Program-made: the position numbers and the translations under genes
Shown: in pieces, positions 45,347 to 54,485 of the stretch
Position numbering within the stretch: position 1 is the first letter of the stretch
How the letters are laid out: every line of letters starts with the position of its first letter
Assembly (NCBI GenBank): GCA_030426085.1
Contig: JAUHYW010000043.1
Location: 19,222-83,221 of the forward strand
DNA length: 64,000 bases
Direction of reading: 5' to 3'
Origin: a bacterium
GTDB taxonomy: Bacteria; Myxococcota_A; Bradymonadia; UBA7976; UBA1532
The notes under the pieces: model-generated
The model's input: only the letters and a program-made list of their open reading frames with translations
Database searches by the model: none
What the model was told of the DNA's origin: nothing

Positions 45347-47761
45347 ATGCCCCTCGGAGACCTCGAAGACCTCGTCCGGACGGCCCTGGAGTGCGGCCTC
45401 ATCGGCCCCGAAGCCCGGCGCACGCTCATGCGCGGCCTGCCGATGGGCTTCGTCTACAGCCTGCCCACCGTCAGCCGCCCCATCGATCAGCTCCGCTTCG
45501 ACCTCATGGAGCTGGAGCGCACCCCCCGCCTCATCGGCCTCGACCGCCCGCCGCTCGCGGTGTGGCTGAGCAACGCCGCCGACAAGACCGCCACCGAAGG
45601 CAAGGCCGACGCGGCGCGGATCTTCGCCGCCCGGGCCGATGCCATCTACCCCAGCGCGGGGGTGGCGCAGCGGATCGAGAAGCAGCTCGGCCAGATGTCG
45701 CCCTCCGCCACGCCGGCGACAGCGTCGAGCGCGCCCACGGTGTCATCCACATCAAACGCCCGGTCTCCGGAGACAGGCGCCCCCGCCCGTGCACATGTGC
45801 TCACGCTCGACAGCGTCGAGGGCGAACCGTGGAAGAGGGTCGACCCGCCCATCGATCCCATCAAGATCCGCCGGGTCAGCCTGCCCACCGGCGACTGGGC
45901 CCGCATCCGACCACCCTACACGTCGCCCTGGCGGCAGGTGCGAGAGGCGATCGACGAGCAACTCGGGAAGCTCGCCGACGGCGTTGGCTCGGGCGAGGCG
46001 CTCGAAGTCTTCGTCCGTGACGCCCCGCCCGTGATCGCGATGCTGCTCGCCAGCCGGTTGCGGCAGCGCATACGCAACGCCGAGCTGCGCTGTTGGGAGG
46101 CCGTACACAGCGACGGCCGCACGGTCTGGCGGCCACGCGGGCCGGTGTGGCGGCCGCCCGTCACCGCCGCCGACGAACCGGTGCTCGACGTGACGATGGT
46201 CGGGGTGAAGCCGGACACGCACGAGGTCGCGTTGGTCATCCAGGTCACCCGGCCGATCGGCCCGGCGTCCATCGCATCGGCGTTGCCCGAAACCGACGCT
46301 GTACCGCGGCTCGTCCTGAGCCACCGACCTCGACCCCGACGGGGTGCGATCGAGTCGCCGAGAGCCATCCAGCGCGCCGTGCGCGACGTCACCCGGGCCA
46401 TGGACGACCTTCTCGCCGTAGCGCCCGATCTACGCCGGATCCACCTCTTCTACCGGGGCCCGGGGCTGCTCGCCGCCCGCCTGAGCACCGAAGTCCTGGA
46501 GTACGAGATCCCGGTGACGGCCTACGCCCGGCAGGACGATGGCTTCGTCCCGGCCATTGCCCTCACTCGAACCGGCGAGGCGACCCTGGTCCGCCGCGCC
46601 GACCGTGACGCGGCCCGGGGCGAAGGCTACGATGTCTTCGTGGCCTATGCCCGGGCGGACGAAGAGATCGCCGAGGCGCTGTACGAGGCGCTGGTCGAGG
46701 ACGCCGGGCTCCACGTCTTCCTCGATCGACGCAGCCTCCTCCCGGGAGACGTCTGGGACACTGCGATCCCCGGTGCCATCGCCGACTCTCGGGTCGTGGT
46801 CGCGCTGCTCTCGCCGGTCGACGACAGCGCGGGCGAGGCGTGGTACCAGAAAGAAGAGCTGATCCATGGCATCCGATACACCCGCCGAAACCAGGAGAGT
46901 CGACGCTTGGTGCCCGTCCTGCTGAACGGGCTGGAGAGAGACGAACTGCCGTATGGCCTCGGCCGCCTCACCACCATCGGCCCCTGCTCTGGCACGCCGG
47001 CCGGGATCGGGACCCGGATCACCCAGGCGCTGAGGCCCGTGCTGTCCTTGCCGGACACACCCGGATCAGTGGACCGGACGTGGGTGCAGCCGGACGAGCC
47101 CGCGGAGACAGCGTCTGGATCCGACGCGCCGTCCCCGGCCTCCCGCGAGCCCGCCCCCGAGCGCAGCGGTCCGCTCAAGGTGCTCTTCATCGCCGCTGAT
47201 CCGGGCCGCAGCGACCGGCAGGTGGTCTCCGACGAGATGCGCCATATCGAGGAGGCCATCCGCCGGAATGGCAGACGTGACGCGGTGGTGCTCGCCAGCC
47301 GTCACGGCTTGCGGCACGACGACCTCATCCGGGCCCTCCGCGAAGAGAAGCCCGATATCCTGCACATCGCGGGTCACGGCGACGAGCGAGGGGTGCATCT
47401 CATCGACCCTCAGACATCGCGGGCCGTCGCCCTCGGGGCGGAGTCGCTCGCGCGTATCCTCCGCTTGTTCGATCACCTGCGGGGCGTGGTGCTCACGATC
47501 CCTCACAGCGCGGCCATCGCCGACGCCCTCGTCGACACGGTCGACTTCGCGATCGGGATCGAGGGCGTACCCTCCGACAAGGCCCGCCGCGATCTGGCGG
47601 GCGCCTTCTACGACGCGGTGTCCGCCGGTGATTCGATCGCCCGCGCGTTCGGGATGGGCGAGGCGATGTTCCTCAGCCGCCACGACGCGACCGGCCAGCC
47701 GTGTCTTGCGTCGAAGGGCGAGAGGGCCGATCTGGAAGCGCTCACCCTGGTCGTCGACTGA
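45347..47761 (+). CDS. Multidomain EAD-SAVED-TIR-CHAT-like protein (CBASS-type effector candidate)
   Basis: The 804-residue protein combines four parts. Residues 1-95 resemble an effector-associated adaptor (LVRTALECGLIGPEARRTLM, SLPTVSRPIDQLRFDLMELE). Residues about 165-420 resemble the SAVED sensor, with the typical RRIHLFYRGPGLLAARLS then VPAIAL. Residues 425-545 are a TIR domain (GYDVFVAYARADEE, VFLDRRSLLPGDVWDTAIPGA); Glu503 in WYQKEE fits the NADase position. Residues 610-804 follow the CHAT caspase-like pattern, with His677 in HIAGHGDE. The Cys of NACYS is Pro719 (VVLTIPHS), so a dead protease is likely. SAVED domains bind cyclic oligonucleotides made by CD-NTases, yet none is adjacent. 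Confidence 0.82.
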   Translation: MPLGDLEDLVRTALECGLIGPEARRTLMRGLPMGFVYSLPTVSRPIDQLRFDLMELERTPRLIGLDRPPLAVWLSNAADKTATEGKADAARIFAARADAIYPSAGVAQRIEKQLGQMSPSATPATASSAPTVSSTSNARSPETGAPARAHVLTLDSVEGEPWKRVDPPIDPIKIRRVSLPTGDWARIRPPYTSPWRQVREAIDEQLGKLADGVGSGEALEVFVRDAPPVIAMLLASRLRQRIRNAELRCWEAVHSDGRTVWRPRGPVWRPPVTAADEPVLDVTMVGVKPDTHEVALVIQVTRPIGPASIASALPETDAVPRLVLSHRPRPRRGAIESPRAIQRAVRDVTRAMDDLLAVAPDLRRIHLFYRGPGLLAARLSTEVLEYEIPVTAYARQDDGFVPAIALTRTGEATLVRRADRDAARGEGYDVFVAYARADEEIAEALYEALVEDAGLHVFLDRRSLLPGDVWDTAIPGAIADSRVVVALLSPVDDSAGEAWYQKEELIHGIRYTRRNQESRRLVPVLLNGLERDELPYGLGRLTTIGPCSGTPAGIGTRITQALRPVLSLPDTPGSVDRTWVQPDEPAETASGSDAPSPASREPAPERSGPLKVLFIAADPGRSDRQVVSDEMRHIEEAIRRNGRRDAVVLASRHGLRHDDLIRALREEKPDILHIAGHGDERGVHLIDPQTSRAVALGAESLARILRLFDHLRGVVLTIPHSAAIADALVDTVDFAIGIEGVPSDKARRDLAGAFYDAVSAGDSIARAFGMGEAMFLSRHDATGQPCLASKGERADLEALTLVVD

Positions 47762-47789
47762 GATCGTACGCCGCGCCCGGCCGATCCGC

Positions 47790-49148
47790 CTACTGTGCTT
47801 CGTCGACTGCGGAATCGCAGTCATTGTCTCGCCCATCCCCAGGCTGTTCTTCACCAGGTGGGAGGGCACGTTCCTGTCCCTCTCCAATCGCGCAGTGAAT
47901 GTCACCCCGAGCATTGCAGATACACTGGCCCTCAACGAGTTGACCCTGTTGTGAACGCCCAAGACAGGTGTCGTCGTCAGAAAAGACGGCCTCATCTGTG
48001 TGCTCGTCGCAGTCGTCATTCCGCCCGTTGCAGGTCTCTGCTCTGCTGGCGTCGAGATCCGGCTCGGCATCGCATTGCCCCTGCATGCCGTCGTCCGAGC
48101 AGATCCACGTCCCGAGTTCTCGACAGTTCCCAACGCCCACGTTGCATTCGCTTCCCATAGGCCGAGTAATGACGAGGGGAATGACGATAAAGACGATGAG
48201 GGGGCTCTGCCAGAAGTCTTCATCCACCTCTCCATCACAGTCGTTGTCGACACCATCGCAGGTTTCTGCCCTCACCTCACACTCGCATCCATTGGCCTCG
48301 TCGCCGTCTTTATCGGCAAACCCGTCTCGGCAGCTATCGACCGTGCACACACCATTCGTGCAGACCACCGTTGCATTGTCTAGCTCGCAAGCGACGTTGC
48401 ACGCCCCGCAGTGCTCCAGGGTGTTCAGGTTGAAGTCCTCGTCCGTCCGCCGATCGCAGTCGTTGTCCAAGCCATCGCAGAGTTCGTTGCTCGGCCCGAT
48501 CTCACCGACGCAGGGGCCGACATACTCCCCGTTCCGACAGGCCAGCACCCCTTTCTCGCATGTGCCGTCCTCGGTCCCACACTCGACGAGGAGCGAGTTG
48601 GGCATCAGGCTGTTCTCTGCATTGTCGATGATGCCATCACAGTCATCATCGGCCCCGTTGCAGACCTCATCTCGAGGCATCCCTCGCTGATCCTCGCTCT
48701 GCGTCAGGCGGCAACTCTCGACGCCATCGACGCACTCGAACTCGCCGAACAGACCGCAGGCGCTCTCTTCATCGGCGCAGACGATACGCGCCAGAGCGCA
48801 ATCCTCATCCACCTGCCCATCGGCGTCTTCGTCGAGCCCATTGCAGTGACACGCCCCGTCCTGCCACCCATCCTCCGCGTCGCTGGGCGCCGCCATGTCC
48901 CCGTCGGCGACCGGGGCATCCACGATGCTCTCGTCTACCTCTTCGACCGGCCCCGACGCCTCGTCTTCGCCGGCCGATGAATCCGCCATGGCGCCATCGA
49001 CAACCGGCTCGCACCACGCGTAGATGCCGCACCGCTGGCCGGCCGGGCAGTCGATATCCGACTGACAGCCCTGCCCGGCGCGATGATCCTCGACGCAGCC
49101 ACCGCCGCTCAGACAGACGGCCCAGAAGAACATCCCGATTCGCTTCAT
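47790..49148 (-). CDS. MopE-like lipoprotein with repeated Cys/Asp motifs, lower GC
   Basis: The 452-residue protein has a lipobox (WAVCLSGGGCVED) and five or more motifs of the type CNGADDDCDGIIDN, CDGLDNDCDRRTDE, CDGVDNDCDGEVDE and CNGRNDDCDEHTDE. These belong to the putative metal-binding MopE family, known from a copper-binding protein of Methylococcus. The gene is clearly lower in GC than its neighbours and uses more A/T-ending codons, suggesting transfer or relaxed selection. It is convergent with the TIR gene. The ATG at 49148 follows AAGGAG. Confidence 0.85.
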   Translation of the reverse strand: MKRIGMFFWAVCLSGGGCVEDHRAGQGCQSDIDCPAGQRCGIYAWCEPVVDGAMADSSAGEDEASGPVEEVDESIVDAPVADGDMAAPSDAEDGWQDGACHCNGLDEDADGQVDEDCALARIVCADEESACGLFGEFECVDGVESCRLTQSEDQRGMPRDEVCNGADDDCDGIIDNAENSLMPNSLLVECGTEDGTCEKGVLACRNGEYVGPCVGEIGPSNELCDGLDNDCDRRTDEDFNLNTLEHCGACNVACELDNATVVCTNGVCTVDSCRDGFADKDGDEANGCECEVRAETCDGVDNDCDGEVDEDFWQSPLIVFIVIPLVITRPMGSECNVGVGNCRELGTWICSDDGMQGQCDAEPDLDASRAETCNGRNDDCDEHTDEAVFSDDDTCLGRSQQGQLVEGQCICNARGDIHCAIGEGQERALPPGEEQPGDGRDNDCDSAVDEAQ

Positions 49149-49167
49149 GCTGCCCGACTCCTTTGCT

Positions 49168-49899
49168 TCACCAGAAGGGCAGCACCCACCCGGCGCTGCC
49201 CGGCCCCACATACACCTGCGCCTCTCCCAGGCCATCCAGAGCGCCGGAGAGATACGCGCCCGCCAACAGTGCGGCGCTCGCCCCGAGCAGGGCGCCGCCG
49301 CCGACCAGAAAACCCGTCGCCCGACCCTCTGCCCGGCGCTGCCGCGCGCCCACATCACCAGTGGCGTCGCCGGCCTCGATCTGCTCGGCCAGATCGGACG
49401 CCTCGATCTGCGCGTCGATGCCCAGGCCCAGCAGGACGCCGCCGCTGGCGAGAAGCCCGAGCCCCGGGCCGGTCAGCCACCAGTGGTTCAGCGCAGGCGC
49501 CGGGGGCTGGGGTTCGCTCGGACGATCTCGCTCTGCCTGCTGCACCCGATACGCACGGCACGCCTCGTCGGTGTCCCGGTGGGGCTTGCGCGCGCCCCGG
49601 GCGATCTCGGGATCGGCGCTCGCCTCGAACGGCGCGTAGGCGTCTCGCGCGACGCACCACGTCGGGCCGCCGACGGCGTGCGCGACGCGCAGCAGCGCCA
49701 TCGCCCGGATCAGCTCGATGTCCACCCGCCGCCGGGCGCACGCCGGTTTCGCTCGGGCGTCGTCCGCCGCCCGGATCGCGTCGGCGTACCGCGCCTTCCC
49801 GAGCGCGCTCATCGCCGGCCCCAGGCACTCGGCCGCCCCACCGGTCGCCGGCAGCGCGAGCGCCAGCAGCGGGCACAGCCATCGAGTTGAGCTCTTCAT
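49168..49899 (-). CDS. Membrane protein with signal peptide and two C-terminal helices
   Basis: The 243-residue protein starts with a signal peptide (STRWLCPLLALALPATGGAAE), has TPR-like helical spacing in the middle (ALGKARYADAIRAADDARA), and then two hydrophobic helices (LTGPGLGLLASGGVLLGLGI and GFLVGGGALLGASAALLAGA). Its start overlaps the kinase stop by four bases, so it is translated with the kinase. A similar arrangement recurs at 54486. The function is unknown; membrane-associated signalling is inferred. Confidence 0.75.
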   Translation of the reverse strand: MKSSTRWLCPLLALALPATGGAAECLGPAMSALGKARYADAIRAADDARAKPACARRRVDIELIRAMALLRVAHAVGGPTWCVARDAYAPFEASADPEIARGARKPHRDTDEACRAYRVQQAERDRPSEPQPPAPALNHWWLTGPGLGLLASGGVLLGLGIDAQIEASDLAEQIEAGDATGDVGARQRRAEGRATGFLVGGGALLGASAALLAGAYLSGALDGLGEAQVYVGPGSAGWVLPFW

Positions 49900-51512
49900 G
49901 GCCCCGCACCCCCAGGATTGAAGCACTTCTCCTGGCACCCCCGGAGGAAGCTCGACCGGTGGCGCTCCAGCGCCGTGCTCGACAACCGATCGGATGCCTC
50001 CTCCAGGAGCTGGTTGACCTGGGCGCACTCGCACTGGCCGATCGCCGCGCGGATCTGCGCGTCGAGCGTGGCGACGGAGGCGGGTCCGTCCTCGGCCTTC
50101 GGGGTCCGGGTGCTCTCACCTCGGGTCTTGGTGCCCGACCGCGTCGGGCGGGGCGCTCTCGGGGTCGGTTTCGGGGTGGGCTTCGGCGCTCGAACCGGCG
50201 CGGGGTCGGCCGGTGGGGTGACCTCTGCATCGGCGGCGGGCGAAGCCTCCGCGTCCACGTCGAGGAGAGCGGATGACCCAGGTCGACCCGCATGGGACGG
50301 CATCGAGCCTGCGTCTGGGTGGCTACCCACGCGAAGGACGACCGCGGGACCTTCCTCGGCCTCGTCGGCGGGCGCCGGGGTATGCCACAGGCTCCAGAAT
50401 CCCATACTGACCAGCCCCACCAGCATCACGACGGCCAGCAGCCACCGCCCGAGCCGGCCCGCTCCGGCCAGGGTGCGCATCGCGCCCCCGGATGGCTCCA
50501 CCACCACGCCCCGCCAGTCGGTGGACTGGGACACCGCTGGGGCCCCCCCGGCCGGCGCCCCGCGCATCATCGCGGCGAGGTGCAGCCCGGGCATCTCCTG
50601 CTGCGTGGCCCACATCGCCGCCAGATCGGGCGGCGACACCGAGACCGTGCTGACGTTGTGCAAGTCGCCCAGGCTCGAGCGCAGCGCCGCCCGCATCTCG
50701 CCGCTCGACGGGTACCGATCGGCCGGCGCCTTGCTCAGCGCCCGCTCGACGACCCGGCACAGGGCCGGCGGACAGTCGGTCGGCAGGGACGGCGGGGCCT
50801 GGAAGAGGTGGGACAGCAGGACGTCCCTCATCCGGCCCCGGAACGGGCGGTGCCCGGTCAGCATCTGGTGCAGGATCACCCCGACGGCATACAGATCGGT
50901 CGCGGGCGAGACGCCCCGCCGCTCGACCTGCTCCGGCGCCATGTAGGCCGGCGTGCCGAGGAGCTGCCCGGTAGCGGTCAGCGGCGGCCCGTCGTCGGTC
51001 GAGTCGCGCATCTTGGCCAGCCCGAAGTCGAGGACGCGGACTTCGAACCCGGCCGCCCCGCCCCGCACCAGCATGATGTTCGATGGCTTCAGATCACGGT
51101 GGATGATGCCTTCCCGGTGGGCGCTCTCCAACCCATCGAGGAGCTGGTCGACGATCGCCACCGCGACCCTGGGTTCGAGCCGCTCCGTGGCGTCGAGGTG
51201 GTCCCTGAGCGTCACCCCGTCGACGAACTCCTGGACCATGTAGATCAGCCCGTCCGGCTCCTGCCCCAGATCGAGCAGCCGGACGATCGCGGGGTGGCGC
51301 AGTCCGGCCTGCAACCGCGCCTCGCGACGAAACCGGGCGACCAGTTGCTCGCGGCCGCCGTGCGCCGACAACAGGGTCTTGATCGCGACCGGCCGGAGCA
51401 GCTCGAGGTGCGTCGCCCGATAGACCGAGCCGAACCCGCCGCTCCCGAGCAGGGCTTCGACCCGGTATCGGCCGCTCAGAACGCGCCCGAGCAGGTGTTC
51501 GCTGTCGCCCAC
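49896..51512 (-). CDS. Hanks-type Ser/Thr protein kinase
   Basis: The 538-residue kinase has all major subdomains: the glycine loop LGSGGFGSVYRA, VAIK lysine, HRDLKPSN catalytic loop, DFG of VLDFGLAKM, and APE motif GTPAYMAPEQ. A transmembrane helix near residue 370 (WLLAVVMLVGLVSMGFWSLW) is followed by a Pro/Lys-rich extracytoplasmic tail ending in a helical domain. The GTG at 51512 has GGAG eight bases upstream; a TTG at 51536 would add eight residues. The downstream partner overlaps. Confidence 0.93.
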   Translation of the reverse strand: MGDSEHLLGRVLSGRYRVEALLGSGGFGSVYRATHLELLRPVAIKTLLSAHGGREQLVARFRREARLQAGLRHPAIVRLLDLGQEPDGLIYMVQEFVDGVTLRDHLDATERLEPRVAVAIVDQLLDGLESAHREGIIHRDLKPSNIMLVRGGAAGFEVRVLDFGLAKMRDSTDDGPPLTATGQLLGTPAYMAPEQVERRGVSPATDLYAVGVILHQMLTGHRPFRGRMRDVLLSHLFQAPPSLPTDCPPALCRVVERALSKAPADRYPSSGEMRAALRSSLGDLHNVSTVSVSPPDLAAMWATQQEMPGLHLAAMMRGAPAGGAPAVSQSTDWRGVVVEPSGGAMRTLAGAGRLGRWLLAVVMLVGLVSMGFWSLWHTPAPADEAEEGPAVVLRVGSHPDAGSMPSHAGRPGSSALLDVDAEASPAADAEVTPPADPAPVRAPKPTPKPTPRAPRPTRSGTKTRGESTRTPKAEDGPASVATLDAQIRAAIGQCECAQVNQLLEEASDRLSSTALERHRSSFLRGCQEKCFNPGGAGP

Positions 51513-51613
51513 TGTCTCGACTCCGAGAGTCGCCAATCAGTGGACGCTATCACCCTCAGACTCGGTCGATGGCCCGCATACGGGCGTGAAACGGATTTGA
51601 TAGCCGGCCCGCC

Positions 51614-52078
51614 TCACCCTTCGCCGATCGCCCCCGTCAGCGCGGCCCGCTTCTCATCCACATACCGGATCCGGGTCACCGGCATCGCCCCCAGCTCCAT
51701 CACGATGCCCATCGCGTGCAGCGCGCCGACGCTCAGCTTCGCCTGCAACGCGCTCGTCTTGTACAGCGTGCTCAGCATCATGTGGGCCCGCTTGTGCTCC
51801 GCCAGCCCGGCCAGGTGCTCGGCCTGCTCCGCCTCCGGGACCTCGCGGGTGAGCTGGAAGCACGGCGCGAACCTGGGCGGCATGCCCAGGGCGATGTCCA
51901 GATCGACCAGCCGATAGCCCGCCGCCTCGAGCAGCGGCAGCGTCGTATTGAACTCGTCCAGAAAGCGCTGGACCTTGTCCATGCCGAACTCGCCGCCCTT
52001 CTCCTTGAGCGCCTCGCCCCGCTCTTTGAGCACCTCGCCCTTCTCCCGGGCCTTCTCGCGCAGATCCCCGAACTTCAT
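51614..52078 (-). CDS. Conserved-type small protein coupled to the sulfatase-like gene
   Basis: The 154-residue protein starts with a highly charged helix (MKFGDLREKAREKGEVLKER) and then a compact domain (LLEAAGYRLVDLDIALGMPPRFAPCF, EHLAGLAEHKRAHMMLSTLYKTSALQAKL). No membrane segment is visible. I do not recognise the family. It starts after GGAGGAGG and overlaps the sulfatase-like stop by four bases (ATGA), so the pair is translationally coupled. Confidence 0.7.
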   Translation of the reverse strand: MKFGDLREKAREKGEVLKERGEALKEKGGEFGMDKVQRFLDEFNTTLPLLEAAGYRLVDLDIALGMPPRFAPCFQLTREVPEAEQAEHLAGLAEHKRAHMMLSTLYKTSALQAKLSVGALHAMGIVMELGAMPVTRIRYVDEKRAALTGAIGEG

Positions 52079-54288
52079 CGCGTCCTCCTCCCCGACGGAC
52101 CTCCGTTGTACTCGATCGCGCCCGCCGCCTCCCGGGCTTTCGACCAGCGCACCCCCGCCGCCTCGCCCGCCCGGTACCGGGCCAGGGCCGCCGCCAGCCG
52201 GGCCTCGATCGCCAGCCCCCGCCCGCTCAGATCGCGCCGCTGCCCGGGATCGGCCGCCATGTCGTACAGCCGCCGGATGGGCCCCCCGCGGCCCGGGATC
52301 TCGATGAGCTTCCACCGCCGGGTGCGGACCATCGTGTCCTTGGTCTCGATGACCCCCGCGTGCAGATCGGCCCGCAGCACGAGGTTGTCGTCGAAGGCCG
52401 GATCGACCTCCAGCGTATCCACCGCCCCGGCCACCGTCAGCAGATCGGACCGCTCCGACGCAGACAGCCCGGCGATGCGATCCTTGGGGAAGAACAGGTA
52501 GCAGGTCTCGGCGAACGCCGGCAGATCCAAGTCATCCGTCGAGCCATCCAGCACGGGCACCAGATCGACCCCGCCCCACCCATCATGCCGCGCCATGCCC
52601 GCCAGCCGGGCCAGCGTCGGGGCGATGTCCACGTTGCGGGTGATGGCGTCCACCCGGGCGCCGCCCCGCGCCCGCAGCCCCGGCGCGCGCACCAGGAAGG
52701 GGATCCGGGTGCTCTGATCGCCGCCGAAGAAGTTCGTGCCATGCCCCAGCGTGCTGCCCGGCTCGTACAGATCCTCCCCGTGATCCGACGTGATCACCAC
52801 GATCGTGCGATCGCTCAGCCCCCGCGCCTCGAGCCCGGCCAGCAGCCGGCCGACGTGGTGGTCGAACTCGCGCACCGCGCCGTCGTACAGCGCCCGGATG
52901 TGATCGACCGTGGCGTCCGGCAGGTCGTGGGCGAAGCCATCGTGGATGAGATCGGACACCCCGACCTCGATCTCGTAGCGGTGGGGCCCGGCGTAGTCCG
53001 GGTCGACATAGCTCAGGTTGAACGGATAGCTCGCCGAGTAGGGCAGGTGGGGCGTGCTGTAGAACACCAGCCCGAAGAACGGCCGCCGCGCCTCGACCGC
53101 CGCGTCGATCTCGCCCAGCATGCGGGCGGTCAGCGCGTCGGGCCGCACGTAGCGGGTGATGGTCGCCACCTCGGGCAGCAGCCACTCGCCGAAGTCATTG
53201 GCGAAATACAGCGGGAAGAACACATGGCTCCACACGACCGTGTCGAGCATCAGCGCCCGGAAGGTCTGCGGCGGGCTGGCCCGGTTGGTCTCGAAGCCCA
53301 TGTCGACCAGCCGGAAGCAGTTGCCGGCCCAGTCCGAGACCACCGCGGTGTGATAGCCGGCCTCGGCGAACAGGCGCGGCAGCAGCCCCGGCGCCGCGCC
53401 GGCCTGCTCGGCGGCCGCCCGGCGCAGGTACATGTAGCGCACGCCGTGGCTCGGCGGCCACCGGCCCGAGAAGGCGGTGTACCAGCTCTCCAGCGTGCTG
53501 GCGGTGGCGACGTGCATGGCGTCCAGCGACACCGCCTCCCGGGCGAAGGCGTCGATGTGCGGGGTGATCGGCGGATCGCGCCGGGCCGCCGACGCGTCGA
53601 GCGCGCCGACGCGATCGGCCCGCAGGCTGTCGGCGGCGATGATCAGCACGTTGGGCGGCCCGTCGACCGCCGGCGCCCTCACCGGAGGCTGCGCTGACCG
53701 CCAGACCCCGGCCGCCCCCGCCAGCGCCGCCCCGGCCAGCGCGAGGCGGCCCCACCGATGGACCCACAGCCGGCGGGCGTAGAACCACAGCGCGCGCAGG
53801 ACGACCAGCCCGAACAGCACGCTCATGCCATCCAGGATGTGATACTGGAAGAGGTCGTAGTGGTCGAACGGCACCCAGCCCGGCGCCTTGCGGGCCATGC
53901 CATCGACCAGCCCCGGGCTGCGGGAGAAGAACGGGCCCAGCGACAGCGCATACAGCAGCAGATCGAGCCCGGCGACGCCGGCCACCGGCTTGATGGCCCG
54001 CCGGCCGCGCCGCTCGCCGCGGGCCCACTCGACCAGCGGCCGCCAGCGATGCACCCAGGGCCAGGTCAGCGCCGTGGCCACCACCCCCACCACCACATAG
54101 GCCGGGATGACCCGCAGGTGGTGCCAGACCAGCGTGCCCAGGTAGCGGTCGTAGACCACGTCGGTGAACGCGTCCCCGTGGCGCCCGGCGAGGCGGGTGA
54201 AGCCGTACAGCGTCCACAGGTAGTACAGCCCGAACAGCCCCGCTTGCAGCTTCGACAGGGCGGGCAGGGGAGAGCGGGTCGACGACAC
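52075..54288 (-). CDS. Sulfatase-fold membrane enzyme without the CxPSR formylglycine site
   Basis: The 737-residue protein has about five N-terminal hydrophobic segments to residue 200. A large alkaline-phosphatase-superfamily domain follows: VLIIAADSLRADRVG (metal Asp), TSDHGEDLYEPG and NVDIAPTLARLAG. In place of the Cys-x-Pro-x-Arg of true sulfatases it has ASTLESWYTAFSG, so a Thr or Ser would be the nucleophile, as in lipoteichoic-acid synthase and phosphoethanolamine transferases. It may transfer phospho-groups to lipids or glycans. The GTG at 54288 is the best available start; its ribosome-binding site is weak. Confidence 0.8.
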   Translation of the reverse strand: MSSTRSPLPALSKLQAGLFGLYYLWTLYGFTRLAGRHGDAFTDVVYDRYLGTLVWHHLRVIPAYVVVGVVATALTWPWVHRWRPLVEWARGERRGRRAIKPVAGVAGLDLLLYALSLGPFFSRSPGLVDGMARKAPGWVPFDHYDLFQYHILDGMSVLFGLVVLRALWFYARRLWVHRWGRLALAGAALAGAAGVWRSAQPPVRAPAVDGPPNVLIIAADSLRADRVGALDASAARRDPPITPHIDAFAREAVSLDAMHVATASTLESWYTAFSGRWPPSHGVRYMYLRRAAAEQAGAAPGLLPRLFAEAGYHTAVVSDWAGNCFRLVDMGFETNRASPPQTFRALMLDTVVWSHVFFPLYFANDFGEWLLPEVATITRYVRPDALTARMLGEIDAAVEARRPFFGLVFYSTPHLPYSASYPFNLSYVDPDYAGPHRYEIEVGVSDLIHDGFAHDLPDATVDHIRALYDGAVREFDHHVGRLLAGLEARGLSDRTIVVITSDHGEDLYEPGSTLGHGTNFFGGDQSTRIPFLVRAPGLRARGGARVDAITRNVDIAPTLARLAGMARHDGWGGVDLVPVLDGSTDDLDLPAFAETCYLFFPKDRIAGLSASERSDLLTVAGAVDTLEVDPAFDDNLVLRADLHAGVIETKDTMVRTRRWKLIEIPGRGGPIRRLYDMAADPGQRRDLSGRGLAIEARLAAALARYRAGEAAGVRWSKAREAAGAIEYNGGPSGRRTR

Positions 54289-54485
54289 CCGGCAGAGGAT
54301 AGCCCCGCCGCCCGGCGCCCGCCAGCGGCTCGACACCCTGCCGCCCGGCGTTCGTCCCCTGTGCGTGACGTGGCCGACACCGGATGGACCCGAAAGGTAA
54401 CGCGTCACGTCACCAAATCGGGCCCTGGCGGTGGCACCGGGTGTGCAGAAGCGCCCATCGACCGCCCTGCCACCGAGGAGGAACG

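Noticed and set aside
43674..47761. A CD-NTase gene adjacent to the SAVED-TIR gene, as in standard CBASS operons
   Set aside because: Upstream genes are a metal ABC transporter and downstream is a MopE-like gene; none carries the GS-x-DxD signature of CD-NTases.
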